A DNA stretch of 33,779 nucleotides from an uncultured Collinsella sp. (lineage in GTDB: Bacteria > Actinomycetota > Coriobacteriia > Coriobacteriales > Coriobacteriaceae), in NCBI GenBank assembly GCA_900547345.1, contig URGG01000009.1, forward strand, positions 1 to 33,779. The letters are read 5' to 3'. This document shows, piece by piece, positions 23,453 through 33,779 of this stretch (positions are counted from its first letter, which is position 1; every line of letters begins with the position of its first letter). A model generated the notes under the pieces. That model had not been told where the DNA came from, did no database searches, and worked only from the letters and a program-made list of their open reading frames with translations. The position numbers and the translations under genes were made by a program.

Positions 23453-25579
23453 CTATTTGTCGGCATCGGCATTGGCGGCACGGTCATCGCCGGCATCATC
23501 GGATGCGGCTTCGGCATCCTCCTGCATAGCCGCCTGCGCAAATGCTGCGGCATCGGCCGCCAGCTCCTCCTCGCTCATGCGAGGTGCGCGCTTCTTGGTC
23601 GGCATGCCGGCTGCCTTGGCGTTGCGCTCTTCCTTGGCCGCCAGGATATCGCCCTCGCGCTCAAGGTAGGCGTCCCACTCGTTGTCGAGCAGGGCGTTCA
23701 CGGCGTCGCCCTCAACGGTCTCACGCTCAAGCAGCACCTTCGCCATCAAATCGAGCTGATCGCGACGGGCATCCAAAATCTCGACCGCACGGCGATGGGC
23801 CTCACGCATGATGCGCTGGACCTCGATGTCGATGCGACGCGCCGTCTCCTCAGAGTAGTCCTGATGATCGGCATAGTCGCGGCCCAGGAATACCTGATGC
23901 TGCGCCTCACCAAACACCTGCGTTCCCAGCTCCTCGCTCATGCCCAGGCGCGTGACCATCTCGCGCGCCATCTTGGTTGCGCGCTCCAGATCGTTGCTCG
24001 CGCCCGACGTGATGTCGTCGCACATGAGTTCCTCGGCAACGCGACCGCCCAAGAACACGGCAAGCTCGTCGAGCATCTCGTTCTTGGTCTTGAGGAAGTG
24101 GTCCTCCTGCGGAAGCTGCAGCGTGTAGCCCAGCGCCTGGCCGCGGCTGACGATCGAGATCTTGTGAACCGGATCGGAATGCTCCAGGATGTGGCCCACC
24201 AGGGCGTGACCGCTCTCGTGGTAGGCAATCGTGGTGCGCTCGGCCTCGGTCATCACGCGACCCTTGCGCTGCGGACCGGCAATCACGCGCTCCATCGACT
24301 CCTCGACCTCGTCCATCGAGATTACGGAACGATGGCGGCGGGCAGCAAGCAGCGCAGACTCGTTGAGCAGATTTGCCAGATCGGCGCCGGTGAAGCCAAC
24401 GGTCATCTGGGCGAGCTTCTCAAACTTCACATCCTCGTCCATCGGCTTGTTCTCGGCATGCACGCGCAAGATCTGCTCGCGGCCCTTCACATCCGGACGG
24501 TCGACCGTGACCTGACGGTCAAAACGACCGGGACGCAGCAATGCCGGATCCAAGATGTCAGGACGGTTGGTCGCAGCGATCAGGATGACCGACTCGCTCT
24601 CCTCAAAACCGTCCATCTCGACCAGCAGCTGGTTGAGCGTCTGCTCGCGCTCGTCGTGACCGCCGCCCAAGCCAGCTCCGCGCTGACGTCCCACGGCATC
24701 GATCTCATCGATGAAGATGATCGACGGGGCCTGGGACTTGGCCTCCTTAAAGAGGTCACGCACACGGCTGGCGCCGACACCCACGAACATCTCGACAAAG
24801 TCAGAACCCGAGATGCTAAAGAACGGCACGCCCGCCTCGCCGGCAACGGCCTTGGCCAGCAGCGTTTTACCGGTGCCCGGAGGGCCCACCAGCAACACGC
24901 CGCGCGGGATCTTGGCGCCCAGCTTGCGATAGCGATCGGGATCGCTCAAAAAGTCGCGGATCTCCTCGAGCTCCTCGACCGCCTCGTCCACGCCGGCAAC
25001 GTCTTCAAACTTGACCTTGGGGCGCGTGGCCTCGTTGGTCTTGGCGTTGGTCTTGCCAAACTGCATGTTCCTGTTGTTGGCGCCCATCATCTGGCGCATA
25101 AAGTAGAACATGATGGCAATCAGGGCGATCGTTGGAAGCACGCTCATCGCCAGGTCGCCCCAAAAATCGGGATCATTGGTGTTGACGATGTACTTGGTAT
25201 CGGGGTGCTCCGCCATAAGCTCGGCAAGCGAATCGGAGCCGACATAGGTCGAGGAGAAGCTCTTGAGCTCGCTCGTATCGCCCTTGTCCTTCTTCGTCTT
25301 CCAGTAATGACCCGTCACGCTTCCGTCTTGAACCGTATAGGTCAGATCTTCGACGCGATCCTGCTTGATGGCACTCACTATCTCGCTCGTCGCGAGCTTA
25401 ACGGTATTGCTGGAATTGGCAAAGCCGGAGCCCATGTTAAAGAAGGCGTAGCCCAGGAGCGCGCAAGCCAAAATAAAATACAGCCAGCCCGTACGCGTGG
25501 GCTTCTTGCCTCCGGGCACCCCCGGGATCTTAGGCTCCCGGGGAGTCTGGGAATTGTTATCGTTACGGTCGTCGGGCAT
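23453..25579 (-). CDS. ftsH: ATP-dependent zinc metalloprotease FtsH
   Basis: A 708-residue membrane AAA+ protease that degrades misfolded membrane proteins and regulatory substrates. Transmembrane segments at about 31-50 and 145-166 enclose an extracytoplasmic domain. The AAA domain has Walker A GPPGTGKT (232-239), Walker B IIFIDEID (287-294), pore motif FVEMFVGVGA and the arginine-finger region RPGRFDRQ. The peptidase has HESGH (454-458) with the third zinc ligand expected in the later Asp-containing helix. The acidic Ala/Asp-rich tail is typical for actinobacterial relatives. The start at 25579 lies one base after the hpt stop, with GGAGG inside the end of hpt. The gene order tilS-hpt-ftsH is widely conserved. 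Confidence 0.98.
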   Translation of the reverse strand: MPDDRNDNNSQTPREPKIPGVPGGKKPTRTGWLYFILACALLGYAFFNMGSGFANSSNTVKLATSEIVSAIKQDRVEDLTYTVQDGSVTGHYWKTKKDKGDTSELKSFSSTYVGSDSLAELMAEHPDTKYIVNTNDPDFWGDLAMSVLPTIALIAIMFYFMRQMMGANNRNMQFGKTNAKTNEATRPKVKFEDVAGVDEAVEELEEIRDFLSDPDRYRKLGAKIPRGVLLVGPPGTGKTLLAKAVAGEAGVPFFSISGSDFVEMFVGVGASRVRDLFKEAKSQAPSIIFIDEIDAVGRQRGAGLGGGHDEREQTLNQLLVEMDGFEESESVILIAATNRPDILDPALLRPGRFDRQVTVDRPDVKGREQILRVHAENKPMDEDVKFEKLAQMTVGFTGADLANLLNESALLAARRHRSVISMDEVEESMERVIAGPQRKGRVMTEAERTTIAYHESGHALVGHILEHSDPVHKISIVSRGQALGYTLQLPQEDHFLKTKNEMLDELAVFLGGRVAEELMCDDITSGASNDLERATKMAREMVTRLGMSEELGTQVFGEAQHQVFLGRDYADHQDYSEETARRIDIEVQRIMREAHRRAVEILDARRDQLDLMAKVLLERETVEGDAVNALLDNEWDAYLEREGDILAAKEERNAKAAGMPTKKRAPRMSEEELAADAAAFAQAAMQEDAEAASDDAGDDRAANADADK

Positions 25580-25580
25580 C

Positions 25581-26129
25581 TTACGAATAAACCTCCGGTT
25601 TCAAAATGCCCAGATACGGAAGGTTACGATAGCGCTCGGCATAGTCGAGGCCGTAGCCCACCACAAAGGCATCGGGGCAATGGGTTCCAACATACTTGGG
25701 CGTGATGGCCGAGGTACGGTCCTCAACGTCCTTCCACAGGAAGGCGGCGACCTCCAGAGAAGCGGGCTTGCGGCTCTCGAGGTTCTTCATCAGATACTTG
25801 AGCGTCAGGCCCGAGTCCAGAATGTCCTCGACGATCAGCACGTCGCGACCGCGGATGTCGATATCCAGGTCCTTAATGATACGCACGATACCCGAGGACT
25901 TCACACCGTCGCCATAGCTCGAAACAGCCATGAAATCGATGTTGGTCGGCAGCTCGATCTTGCGCATCAGGTCGCCCATAAAGACCACGGCGCCGCGCAG
26001 GACCGCAATCAGCACCAGATCCTTACCCGCGTAGTCGCGAGTAATCTGCTCGCCTAGGCGAGAGACGATACCGTCGATATCCTCCTGCGTAAACAGAACC
26101 TTCTCGATATCCGGATGTTGAGAAGCCAT
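25581..26129 (-). CDS. hpt: Hypoxanthine phosphoribosyltransferase
   Basis: A 182-residue purine-salvage enzyme that converts hypoxanthine or guanine plus PRPP to IMP or GMP. The PRPP-binding loop VLIVEDILDSGLTL (97-110), the flexible catalytic loop around SSYGDGVKSSG (70-80), LRGAVVFMGDL and the late VVGYGLDYAERYRNLP base-binding segment are all present. The start at 26129 follows AAAGGGTT. It follows tilS by 147 bases, in which nothing is recognised, and abuts ftsH, so it is probably cotranscribed. Confidence 0.97.
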   Translation of the reverse strand: MASQHPDIEKVLFTQEDIDGIVSRLGEQITRDYAGKDLVLIAVLRGAVVFMGDLMRKIELPTNIDFMAVSSYGDGVKSSGIVRIIKDLDIDIRGRDVLIVEDILDSGLTLKYLMKNLESRKPASLEVAAFLWKDVEDRTSAITPKYVGTHCPDAFVVGYGLDYAERYRNLPYLGILKPEVYS

Positions 26130-26276
26130 GACAACCCTTTCTTGTGCTTATCGCCCACACACCGCCGTATGGACGCGAGCTTCACATTCTAGCAGCGCAC
26201 GGGGTATATTTTCCAGCCCGTACGCCATCAGCGCGGGAATACCGTCAACGTCGCACAGAATAGCTGACGCGGGACG

Positions 26277-27818
26277 CTATTCCGCATCGACCACACGAAG
26301 CAGATACGCCACGCGCGTTGCGGCCGTGCATTTAAAACGCTCGTCCGCGCGAACGCCTGCGACCCATACCACGGCACCTCCCGGAGCCGTTCTCACCACA
26401 GGAACGCCTGCGCGCTCAGAAACGGGAATACGAGCCTCGTTGAGCAGGTCGGACACCTTCTTACTTCGCCCACTCATGCCCAACGGACACATCACATCCC
26501 CCGGCGCGGGACCGTCTACCCACAGACGCGCCAAACGCGCCTCGGCGGGAATCTCCCCGCGCGAGCCGGCGAGCATCCGTTCGCTATCGCGATCGGCAAA
26601 GCCCAGCGTCGCGGCATCCACCATAGCGACCACCCCTCCGGCACCCGCAAGTTCGCGGGCACGGCGCACAATATCGCACCCCGGCTTGACGGCTATCGGC
26701 TCTGCCACCAGGATGCGGCCCGCCCCCAGCGGCAATCGACCGGGAATGGTGATCCAATCGGCAACTAACCCCTCGCGCGCCGCCGGGGCCTTGAATGACA
26801 GCATGCCAAACTCCACGCGCGCATCGATTCCCGCCGGCAGCGTGACCGAACCCGAGCCTTCGGCAACACAGGCAAGCACGCGCTCCACATGCCGCATCTC
26901 CGGGCGAGCGTCGGGGTCGATACGCTTAATTGCCAGTCGCACCATGCGCCGGGCAATTACCACCTCGGCCGCGGCCAGTCGGCGGGCGTCAAGGACCAGT
27001 GCACCCGCCGCCTCCTTACGCAGGCAGCTTCGAAACGCCTGTGCGGAAAGCTGGGAAAGAAAGGCGTCCTCATCGCCCAGAATTTCGCAAGCGGCGCCAA
27101 TCGTCTTACAGACGCTCGCGTTGCGCTGCGCCACCACCGGCATCACTCGATGGCGCACGTAGTTACGCAAGTACGACACGTCCTCGTTGCTCTCGTCCTC
27201 TCGCCACGGCTGACCATGCACCTGCAGATAGCCCACGAGCTCATCATGAGTCAGGTCGAGCAAGGGACGCACCACGATATTCCTTCGGCGGGGAATGCTC
27301 GATAGACCAGCGGGCCCCGAACCCTTAATCGCGTTCATCAAAAACGTTTCCGCGCGATCCGAAGACGTGTGCGCGGTGCAGATACGAGCCGCCGTTCGCG
27401 GTGCCCCCGTCTGGGCGCAGAGCTCGCGAACATACCTTCGCGCCGCGGCATACCGCACCTCGCGGGCAGCCGCCTCGATATTGCCCGATTCATTATCAAA
27501 ATAGGCATGCTCAACACACAGCGGCAAACCATATTGTGCGCATAGGCCGCGCACAAAGGCCTCGTCGCCATCGGATGCCTCGCCGCGCAGATGATGGTTC
27601 ACATGCAGCACGTGCAGTCGCTCGCGCGCGATGGGGGCTACACCGCGCCCATCCAGAATATCCAACTTTGATGTGCACGCCATAAGGAGCAAAGCCGTCG
27701 AGTCCGCACCACCTGATACCATGAGCACCACGGGGGCAGCCGTCTGCCGCATTGCCAGGGCTTTATCATCAGCCCGCGATGCAGCATGATGTCCGTAATG
27801 CTGAGATACCGTTGGCAT
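26277..27818 (-). CDS. tilS: tRNA(Ile)-lysidine synthetase
   Basis: A 513-residue PP-loop ATPase that converts C34 of the CAU-anticodon tRNA-Ile to lysidine, essential for reading AUA. The ATP loop SGGADS is at 35-40, followed by HHLRGEASDGDEAFV, CTAHTSSDRAETFLMNAIKGSG and RPLLDLTHDELVGYL, all TilS hallmarks. The C-terminal TilS domain ends around GAVVWVAGVRADERFKCT. The start at 27818 follows AGGAGG. It is divergent from the YycJ-type gene, with 48 bases between start codons, so their promoters must overlap or face each other. Confidence 0.96.
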   Translation of the reverse strand: MPTVSQHYGHHAASRADDKALAMRQTAAPVVLMVSGGADSTALLLMACTSKLDILDGRGVAPIARERLHVLHVNHHLRGEASDGDEAFVRGLCAQYGLPLCVEHAYFDNESGNIEAAAREVRYAAARRYVRELCAQTGAPRTAARICTAHTSSDRAETFLMNAIKGSGPAGLSSIPRRRNIVVRPLLDLTHDELVGYLQVHGQPWREDESNEDVSYLRNYVRHRVMPVVAQRNASVCKTIGAACEILGDEDAFLSQLSAQAFRSCLRKEAAGALVLDARRLAAAEVVIARRMVRLAIKRIDPDARPEMRHVERVLACVAEGSGSVTLPAGIDARVEFGMLSFKAPAAREGLVADWITIPGRLPLGAGRILVAEPIAVKPGCDIVRRARELAGAGGVVAMVDAATLGFADRDSERMLAGSRGEIPAEARLARLWVDGPAPGDVMCPLGMSGRSKKVSDLLNEARIPVSERAGVPVVRTAPGGAVVWVAGVRADERFKCTAATRVAYLLRVVDAE

Positions 27819-27866
27819 TTGCTTCCTCCTCTATTCGTTCGCACCCATTGTATCCTTTGGAATCTT

Positions 27867-28676
27867 ATGTCTCGTCTGCACCTTCATATCCTTGGCAGCG
27901 GCTCAAAAGGCAACTGTGCGCTCATCGAAGGCCCCCGGGGGCTCATTATGGTCGATGACGGACTGTCTCGCCGCGAGACATTAAAGCGCATGGCAGAACT
28001 GGGGCTCTCGACAGACAACGTCTCGGCTCTTCTCATTACTCATGAGCATAGCGATCACATCAAGGGCCTCGATGTCTGGTGCAAGCACTGGCACGGCCCC
28101 CTCTTTGCCAGCAGGGGCACACTTTCGAGCAAAGAAAGTCTTTCGCATCTGCCTGTCGAGGAATTCGATCCCGGTGACACCCTATCCATTGCCGGCATCC
28201 AGGTGCAAACCTACTCAACATCACACGATGTCATCAATCCAGTCGGCTATCGATTCGACGCCCCCGATGATTCCATTGGCTTTGCCACCGACACCGGAGA
28301 GCTATCGAGCCAAGCCATGAACACCCTCAAAGATTGTCGAGTCCTCGCGCTCGAAAGCAACCACGATGTGACCATGCTGCGCGAGGGAGAATATCCCCGC
28401 TTTCTTCAGGAGCGCATCCTGTCTGCAAGGGGACACCTCTCCAACGACCAAGCCGCCGAAGCCGCGCGCGAACTTGTTACCGAGCGCACCGAACAGCTCA
28501 TTGCCATGCATATCAGTCAAGATAACAATCGTCCGAGCCTTACCGTCAAAAGCTATGCCAAAGCTCTAGCAGCAACCCTGGATGACGAGGTCGGCAACTC
28601 CGCCACTCTTCTCCAAGGATCGCGAAAACTCTCGATACGCCCCGCAAGCCAGCATCGGCCAGCAACCATTCAATAG
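27867..28676 (+). CDS. MBL-fold metallo-hydrolase, YycJ/WalJ family
   Basis: A 269-residue metallo-beta-lactamase-fold protein. SGSKGNCALIE opens the fold; the HxHxDH metal motif is THEHSDH (His59, His61, Asp63, His64); TSHDVINP, FATDTG and LESNHD supply further ligands, and ARGHLSNDQAAEAA with AMHISQDNN is typical of the YycJ group. Those proteins are thought to be 5'-nucleases or to link DNA replication with wall control. The start at 27867 (MSRLHLHILG) matches the family N-terminus, although only a weak TTGGAA site precedes it. No WalKR genes are nearby. It is divergent from tilS and ends at a strong terminator. Confidence 0.9.
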   Translation: MSRLHLHILGSGSKGNCALIEGPRGLIMVDDGLSRRETLKRMAELGLSTDNVSALLITHEHSDHIKGLDVWCKHWHGPLFASRGTLSSKESLSHLPVEEFDPGDTLSIAGIQVQTYSTSHDVINPVGYRFDAPDDSIGFATDTGELSSQAMNTLKDCRVLALESNHDVTMLREGEYPRFLQERILSARGHLSNDQAAEAARELVTERTEQLIAMHISQDNNRPSLTVKSYAKALAATLDDEVGNSATLLQGSRKLSIRPASQHRPATIQ

Positions 28677-28685
28677 ACTGTCCTA

Positions 28686-28735
28686 GACAGCAAAAGGGGC
28701 CGGGAATCGCTTCCCAGCCCCTTTTGCTGTCTTTT
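28686..28735. terminator. Strong bidirectional terminator
   Basis: GACAGCAAAAGGGGC and GCCCCTTTTGCTGTC, with inner GGGAA/TTCCC, form a stem of about 20 bp with one mismatch and a 4-base loop, followed by TTTT. It serves the converging YycJ-type and hsp20 genes. Confidence 0.93.
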
Positions 28736-28758
28736 AATAGCGCAGAACATCAACGAAG

Positions 28759-29190
28759 TTAGTCGATGGAGATCTTCGTAACGTTCTTCTTCTCGACGAT
28801 CTTGGGAACCGTAACGGTCAGGATGCCGTCAGCGTACTTAGCCGAGAGGCCCTCGCTCGAAGCGTCCTTAAGATACACGCCACGGGTCGCGCTGTACGAG
28901 CTGAACTCCTTCTGCAGGAAGTTCTTGCCCTCGTTCTCCTCGTCTTCCTCGACATTCACGCTAATGGACAGACGGCCCTCATTAAGCTCGACATCGATAT
29001 CGTCCTTGGCGACGCCGGTCAGATAAGCCTTGACCTCATAGCCATCGCCCTTATCCTCAACGTCAACGGGGAACGCCTTAGAGGCAATCGAGTTGTTCGC
29101 TAGGTCGCTCATATCATCAAACAGATCGAACAGCGAGCTTGCAGAGGGACGAACGCCAAAAACCGAACGATAAGGAACCATGCTTGCCAT
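28759..29190 (-). CDS. Hsp20/alpha-crystallin family small heat-shock protein
   Basis: A 143-residue ATP-independent holdase chaperone. The alpha-crystallin domain (about 37-130) shows FPVDVEDKGDGYEVKAYLTG, the DDIDVELNEGRLSISVNV strands and the GVYLKDASSEGLSAKYADGI stretch ending in LTVTVPK. The C-terminal IxI/V-type anchor is represented by VTKISID. The start at 29190 (MASMVPYRSVFG) follows AAGGAG; an extension of 11 residues upstream has no site. No clear CIRCE or HAIR element is seen upstream, but there are other palindromes. It stands alone and converges on YycJ. Confidence 0.94.
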   Translation of the reverse strand: MASMVPYRSVFGVRPSASSLFDLFDDMSDLANNSIASKAFPVDVEDKGDGYEVKAYLTGVAKDDIDVELNEGRLSISVNVEEDEENEGKNFLQKEFSSYSATRGVYLKDASSEGLSAKYADGILTVTVPKIVEKKNVTKISID

Positions 29191-29256
29191 GTTTACCACT
29201 CCTTTATAGGACTGCCGAGTCATCTTCTAGGTGACTGGGACTTCTTTTGACGCTCT

Positions 29257-29285
29257 TATATATGCCCACCCGGTGCTCATATATA
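29257..29285. promoter_or_regulatory. TATATATG/CATATATA palindrome upstream of hsp20
   Basis: Two perfect 8-bp arms with a 13-base spacer lie about 70-95 bases upstream of the hsp20 start. A shorter AGTCA/TGACT inverted repeat (about 29218-29236) lies nearer the gene. Either might be a heat-shock operator. The rest of 29286-29467 shows nothing definite. Confidence 0.35.
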
Positions 29286-29467
29286 CATCGACTATAAAGT
29301 TTTTTGAGTCCAATACTATAAGCATATCTAAGTGCGTATGACTCAGGTTTTAGGATGGTTAAGGTTCTTTGAACCAGAGCTTAAATAACGAGTATGTCCA
29401 CAGCTACAAATAACAAGGGGCTTACAATGAGCGCGTACACGTTGTTGGTAACGAGCTAAAGGGCATC

Positions 29468-29935
29468 ATGGACGACAAAAACCAGAACAATATGTTTATG
29501 CCGACGCAGGGGGAAGAAACTTCCACGCAGCCGCCACGGTTCCATCGCCCCCACATCTCACAAGAGCCCATTAATGATCCAGAGCCCGAGTATGTGACGA
29601 GAAATCGATATCAAACGCTCGAGGATGCCCAGACGGGACGTAAGCATATGGGCGTCGCATCGGGCGATCCCGTATATCTGAAAGATGCACCGTTATCAAA
29701 AAACAGCGCAATCAATGACGACCCGACGAAAACGCCCGTAACTCGGCAGCAAAGAGGTCCTCGACCTAAGCAAACCTTAACGCATTCGGCTCGTTATCTC
29801 GAGACGCCAAAACAAGGGAAAACGATCTTCGTATCGTCAAGTAAACGACGTAAGCAACATCGACTGACAATTCTGCTTTTGATCATTGTGGTCATAGCAA
29901 TTGCCCTTGTGATTCGATTTATTGTCTTTAAATAA
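29468..29935 (+). CDS. Hypothetical tail-anchored membrane protein
   Basis: A 155-residue protein that I do not recognise. Residues 1-125 are hydrophilic, rich in Gln, Asn, Thr, Pro and charged residues, with no evident fold. A basic patch SSKRRKQHR (about 123-131) precedes one transmembrane segment (LTILLLIIVVIAIALVIRFI, about 133-152) three residues from the C-terminus. This predicts a cytoplasmic domain anchored by its tail under the positive-inside rule. The start at 29468 follows AAAGGG and the composition is less GC-rich than its neighbours. It lies between hsp20 (divergent) and the rRNA operon terminator. It reads as a real, possibly lineage-specific gene. Confidence 0.75.
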   Translation: MDDKNQNNMFMPTQGEETSTQPPRFHRPHISQEPINDPEPEYVTRNRYQTLEDAQTGRKHMGVASGDPVYLKDAPLSKNSAINDDPTKTPVTRQQRGPRPKQTLTHSARYLETPKQGKTIFVSSSKRRKQHRLTILLLIIVVIAIALVIRFIVFK

Positions 29936-30002
29936 AAGCTCATTACCCATAAGCCCAACCGGGTTACAGGTGAAATGCAACTATATTGTGAAGTGTTAAC
30001 GC

Positions 30003-30035
30003 AAAAAAAGGGGGAGGCCGCGAGGCCTCCCCCTT
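30003..30035 (-). terminator. rRNA operon terminator
   Basis: GGGGGAGGCC and GGCCTCCCCC pair perfectly around a GCGA tetraloop, followed on the minus strand by eight uninterrupted T residues after CCCCC. It lies about 35 bases past the 5S gene. Confidence 0.93.
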
Positions 30036-30068
30036 CTCAGTTCAAGCGTACGGCTCGGTGCCGTCCAC

Positions 30069-30187
30069 CGGTCAGCGGCGCCCTGGCCTCCCACGGGCTG
30101 ACCCCGCAGTACTCTCGGCGCGATGGGGCTTAGCTTCCGGGTTCGGAACGGGACCGGGCGTGCCCCCCATGCTCTGGCCGCTGACCG
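30069..30187 (-). rRNA. rrf: 5S ribosomal RNA
   Basis: On the minus strand it reads through the universal GGTCCCGTTCCGAACCCGGA and GCTAAGCCC segments, with the terminal helix formed by complementary GGTCAGCGG/CCGCTGACC ends. The length is about 119 bases; end positions are approximate. The 143-base spacer to 23S holds no tRNA. Confidence 0.92.
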
Positions 30188-30330
30188 GTGGGCGGCGCCC
30201 ACCGTTACGGTGTCCGGGTGTCTACTCACGTGCCCTGGGGGCCGCATGGCGCATAGGAAAGATGTGACTCGGGGGCATCCTCGTGCCCGGACCGCGCATG
30301 AGCGCTGGGTCCCGCGGGCCGCGAGGTGCG

Positions 30331-33779
<3,449 letters not shown>

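Noticed and set aside
23345..25705. A 786-codon plus-strand frame opposite ftsH
   Set aside because: Shadow of ftsH; it also begins inside a hairpin repeat.

Overview
This window reads as a chromosomal segment of a high-GC Gram-positive anaerobe of the class Coriobacteriia, most likely Collinsella or a close relative. That is inference from gene content, the tilS-hpt-ftsH order, strong preference for C- or G-ending codons, the rRNA sequences and the short dispersed hairpin repeats; no database search was possible. Most of it is housekeeping and sugar-metabolism chromosome. No phage, plasmid, transposase, tRNA or CRISPR array was seen.

Layout, left to right. (1) 50-4086: glmS (glucosamine-6-P synthase), divergent from a LacI-family regulator, then a HAD phosphatase or mutase. 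(2) 4260-5920: a lone larE-type sulfur transferase, then about 780 bp of gene-poor DNA holding two copies of a 50-bp hairpin repeat, a decayed winged-helix gene fragment and a dense array of TCTCTCTAA/TTAGAGAGA words. (3) 5921-13342: a sugar island on the minus strand, transcribed as PTS EIIBC, GatZ/KbaZ-like protein, TalC-type transaldolase/aldolase, split transketolase (N then C) and PTS EIIA, with a divergent LacI-type regulator. Its logic appears to be import and phosphorylation of a ketose, isomerisation or cleavage, and entry into the non-oxidative pentose-phosphate pathway. No GatY/KbaY aldolase partner is present, which suggests that the GatZ-like protein may act alone, possibly as a ketose-phosphate C4-epimerase. 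(4) 13462-16650: a membrane-anchored DNA/RNA non-specific endonuclease and a divergent EF-G paralogue with degenerate GTPase motifs. (5) 16957-19227: a polar amino-acid ABC transporter operon. (6) 19320-19468: a 149-bp palindromic element with perfect 40-bp inverted arms. (7) 19577-23263: an RlmD/RlmCD-type rRNA methyltransferase, a PHP-family phosphatase and an aminotransferase. (8) 23453-27818: tilS-hpt-ftsH. (9) 27867-29935: a YycJ-type metallo-hydrolase, Hsp20 and an unknown tail-anchored protein. (10) 30003-33779: an rRNA operon on the minus strand (16S partial, 23S, 5S, terminator), with no tRNA found in the 16S-23S spacer.

The items most worth a second look are the sugar island with its unpaired GatZ-like protein, a structured intercistronic RNA that could form a pseudoknot (10341-10428), the 149-bp palindrome, the atypical EF-G paralogue, several unrelated hairpin repeats sharing a GGGACA core, and a substitution in the 16S rRNA at the position equivalent to E. 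coli U1498.
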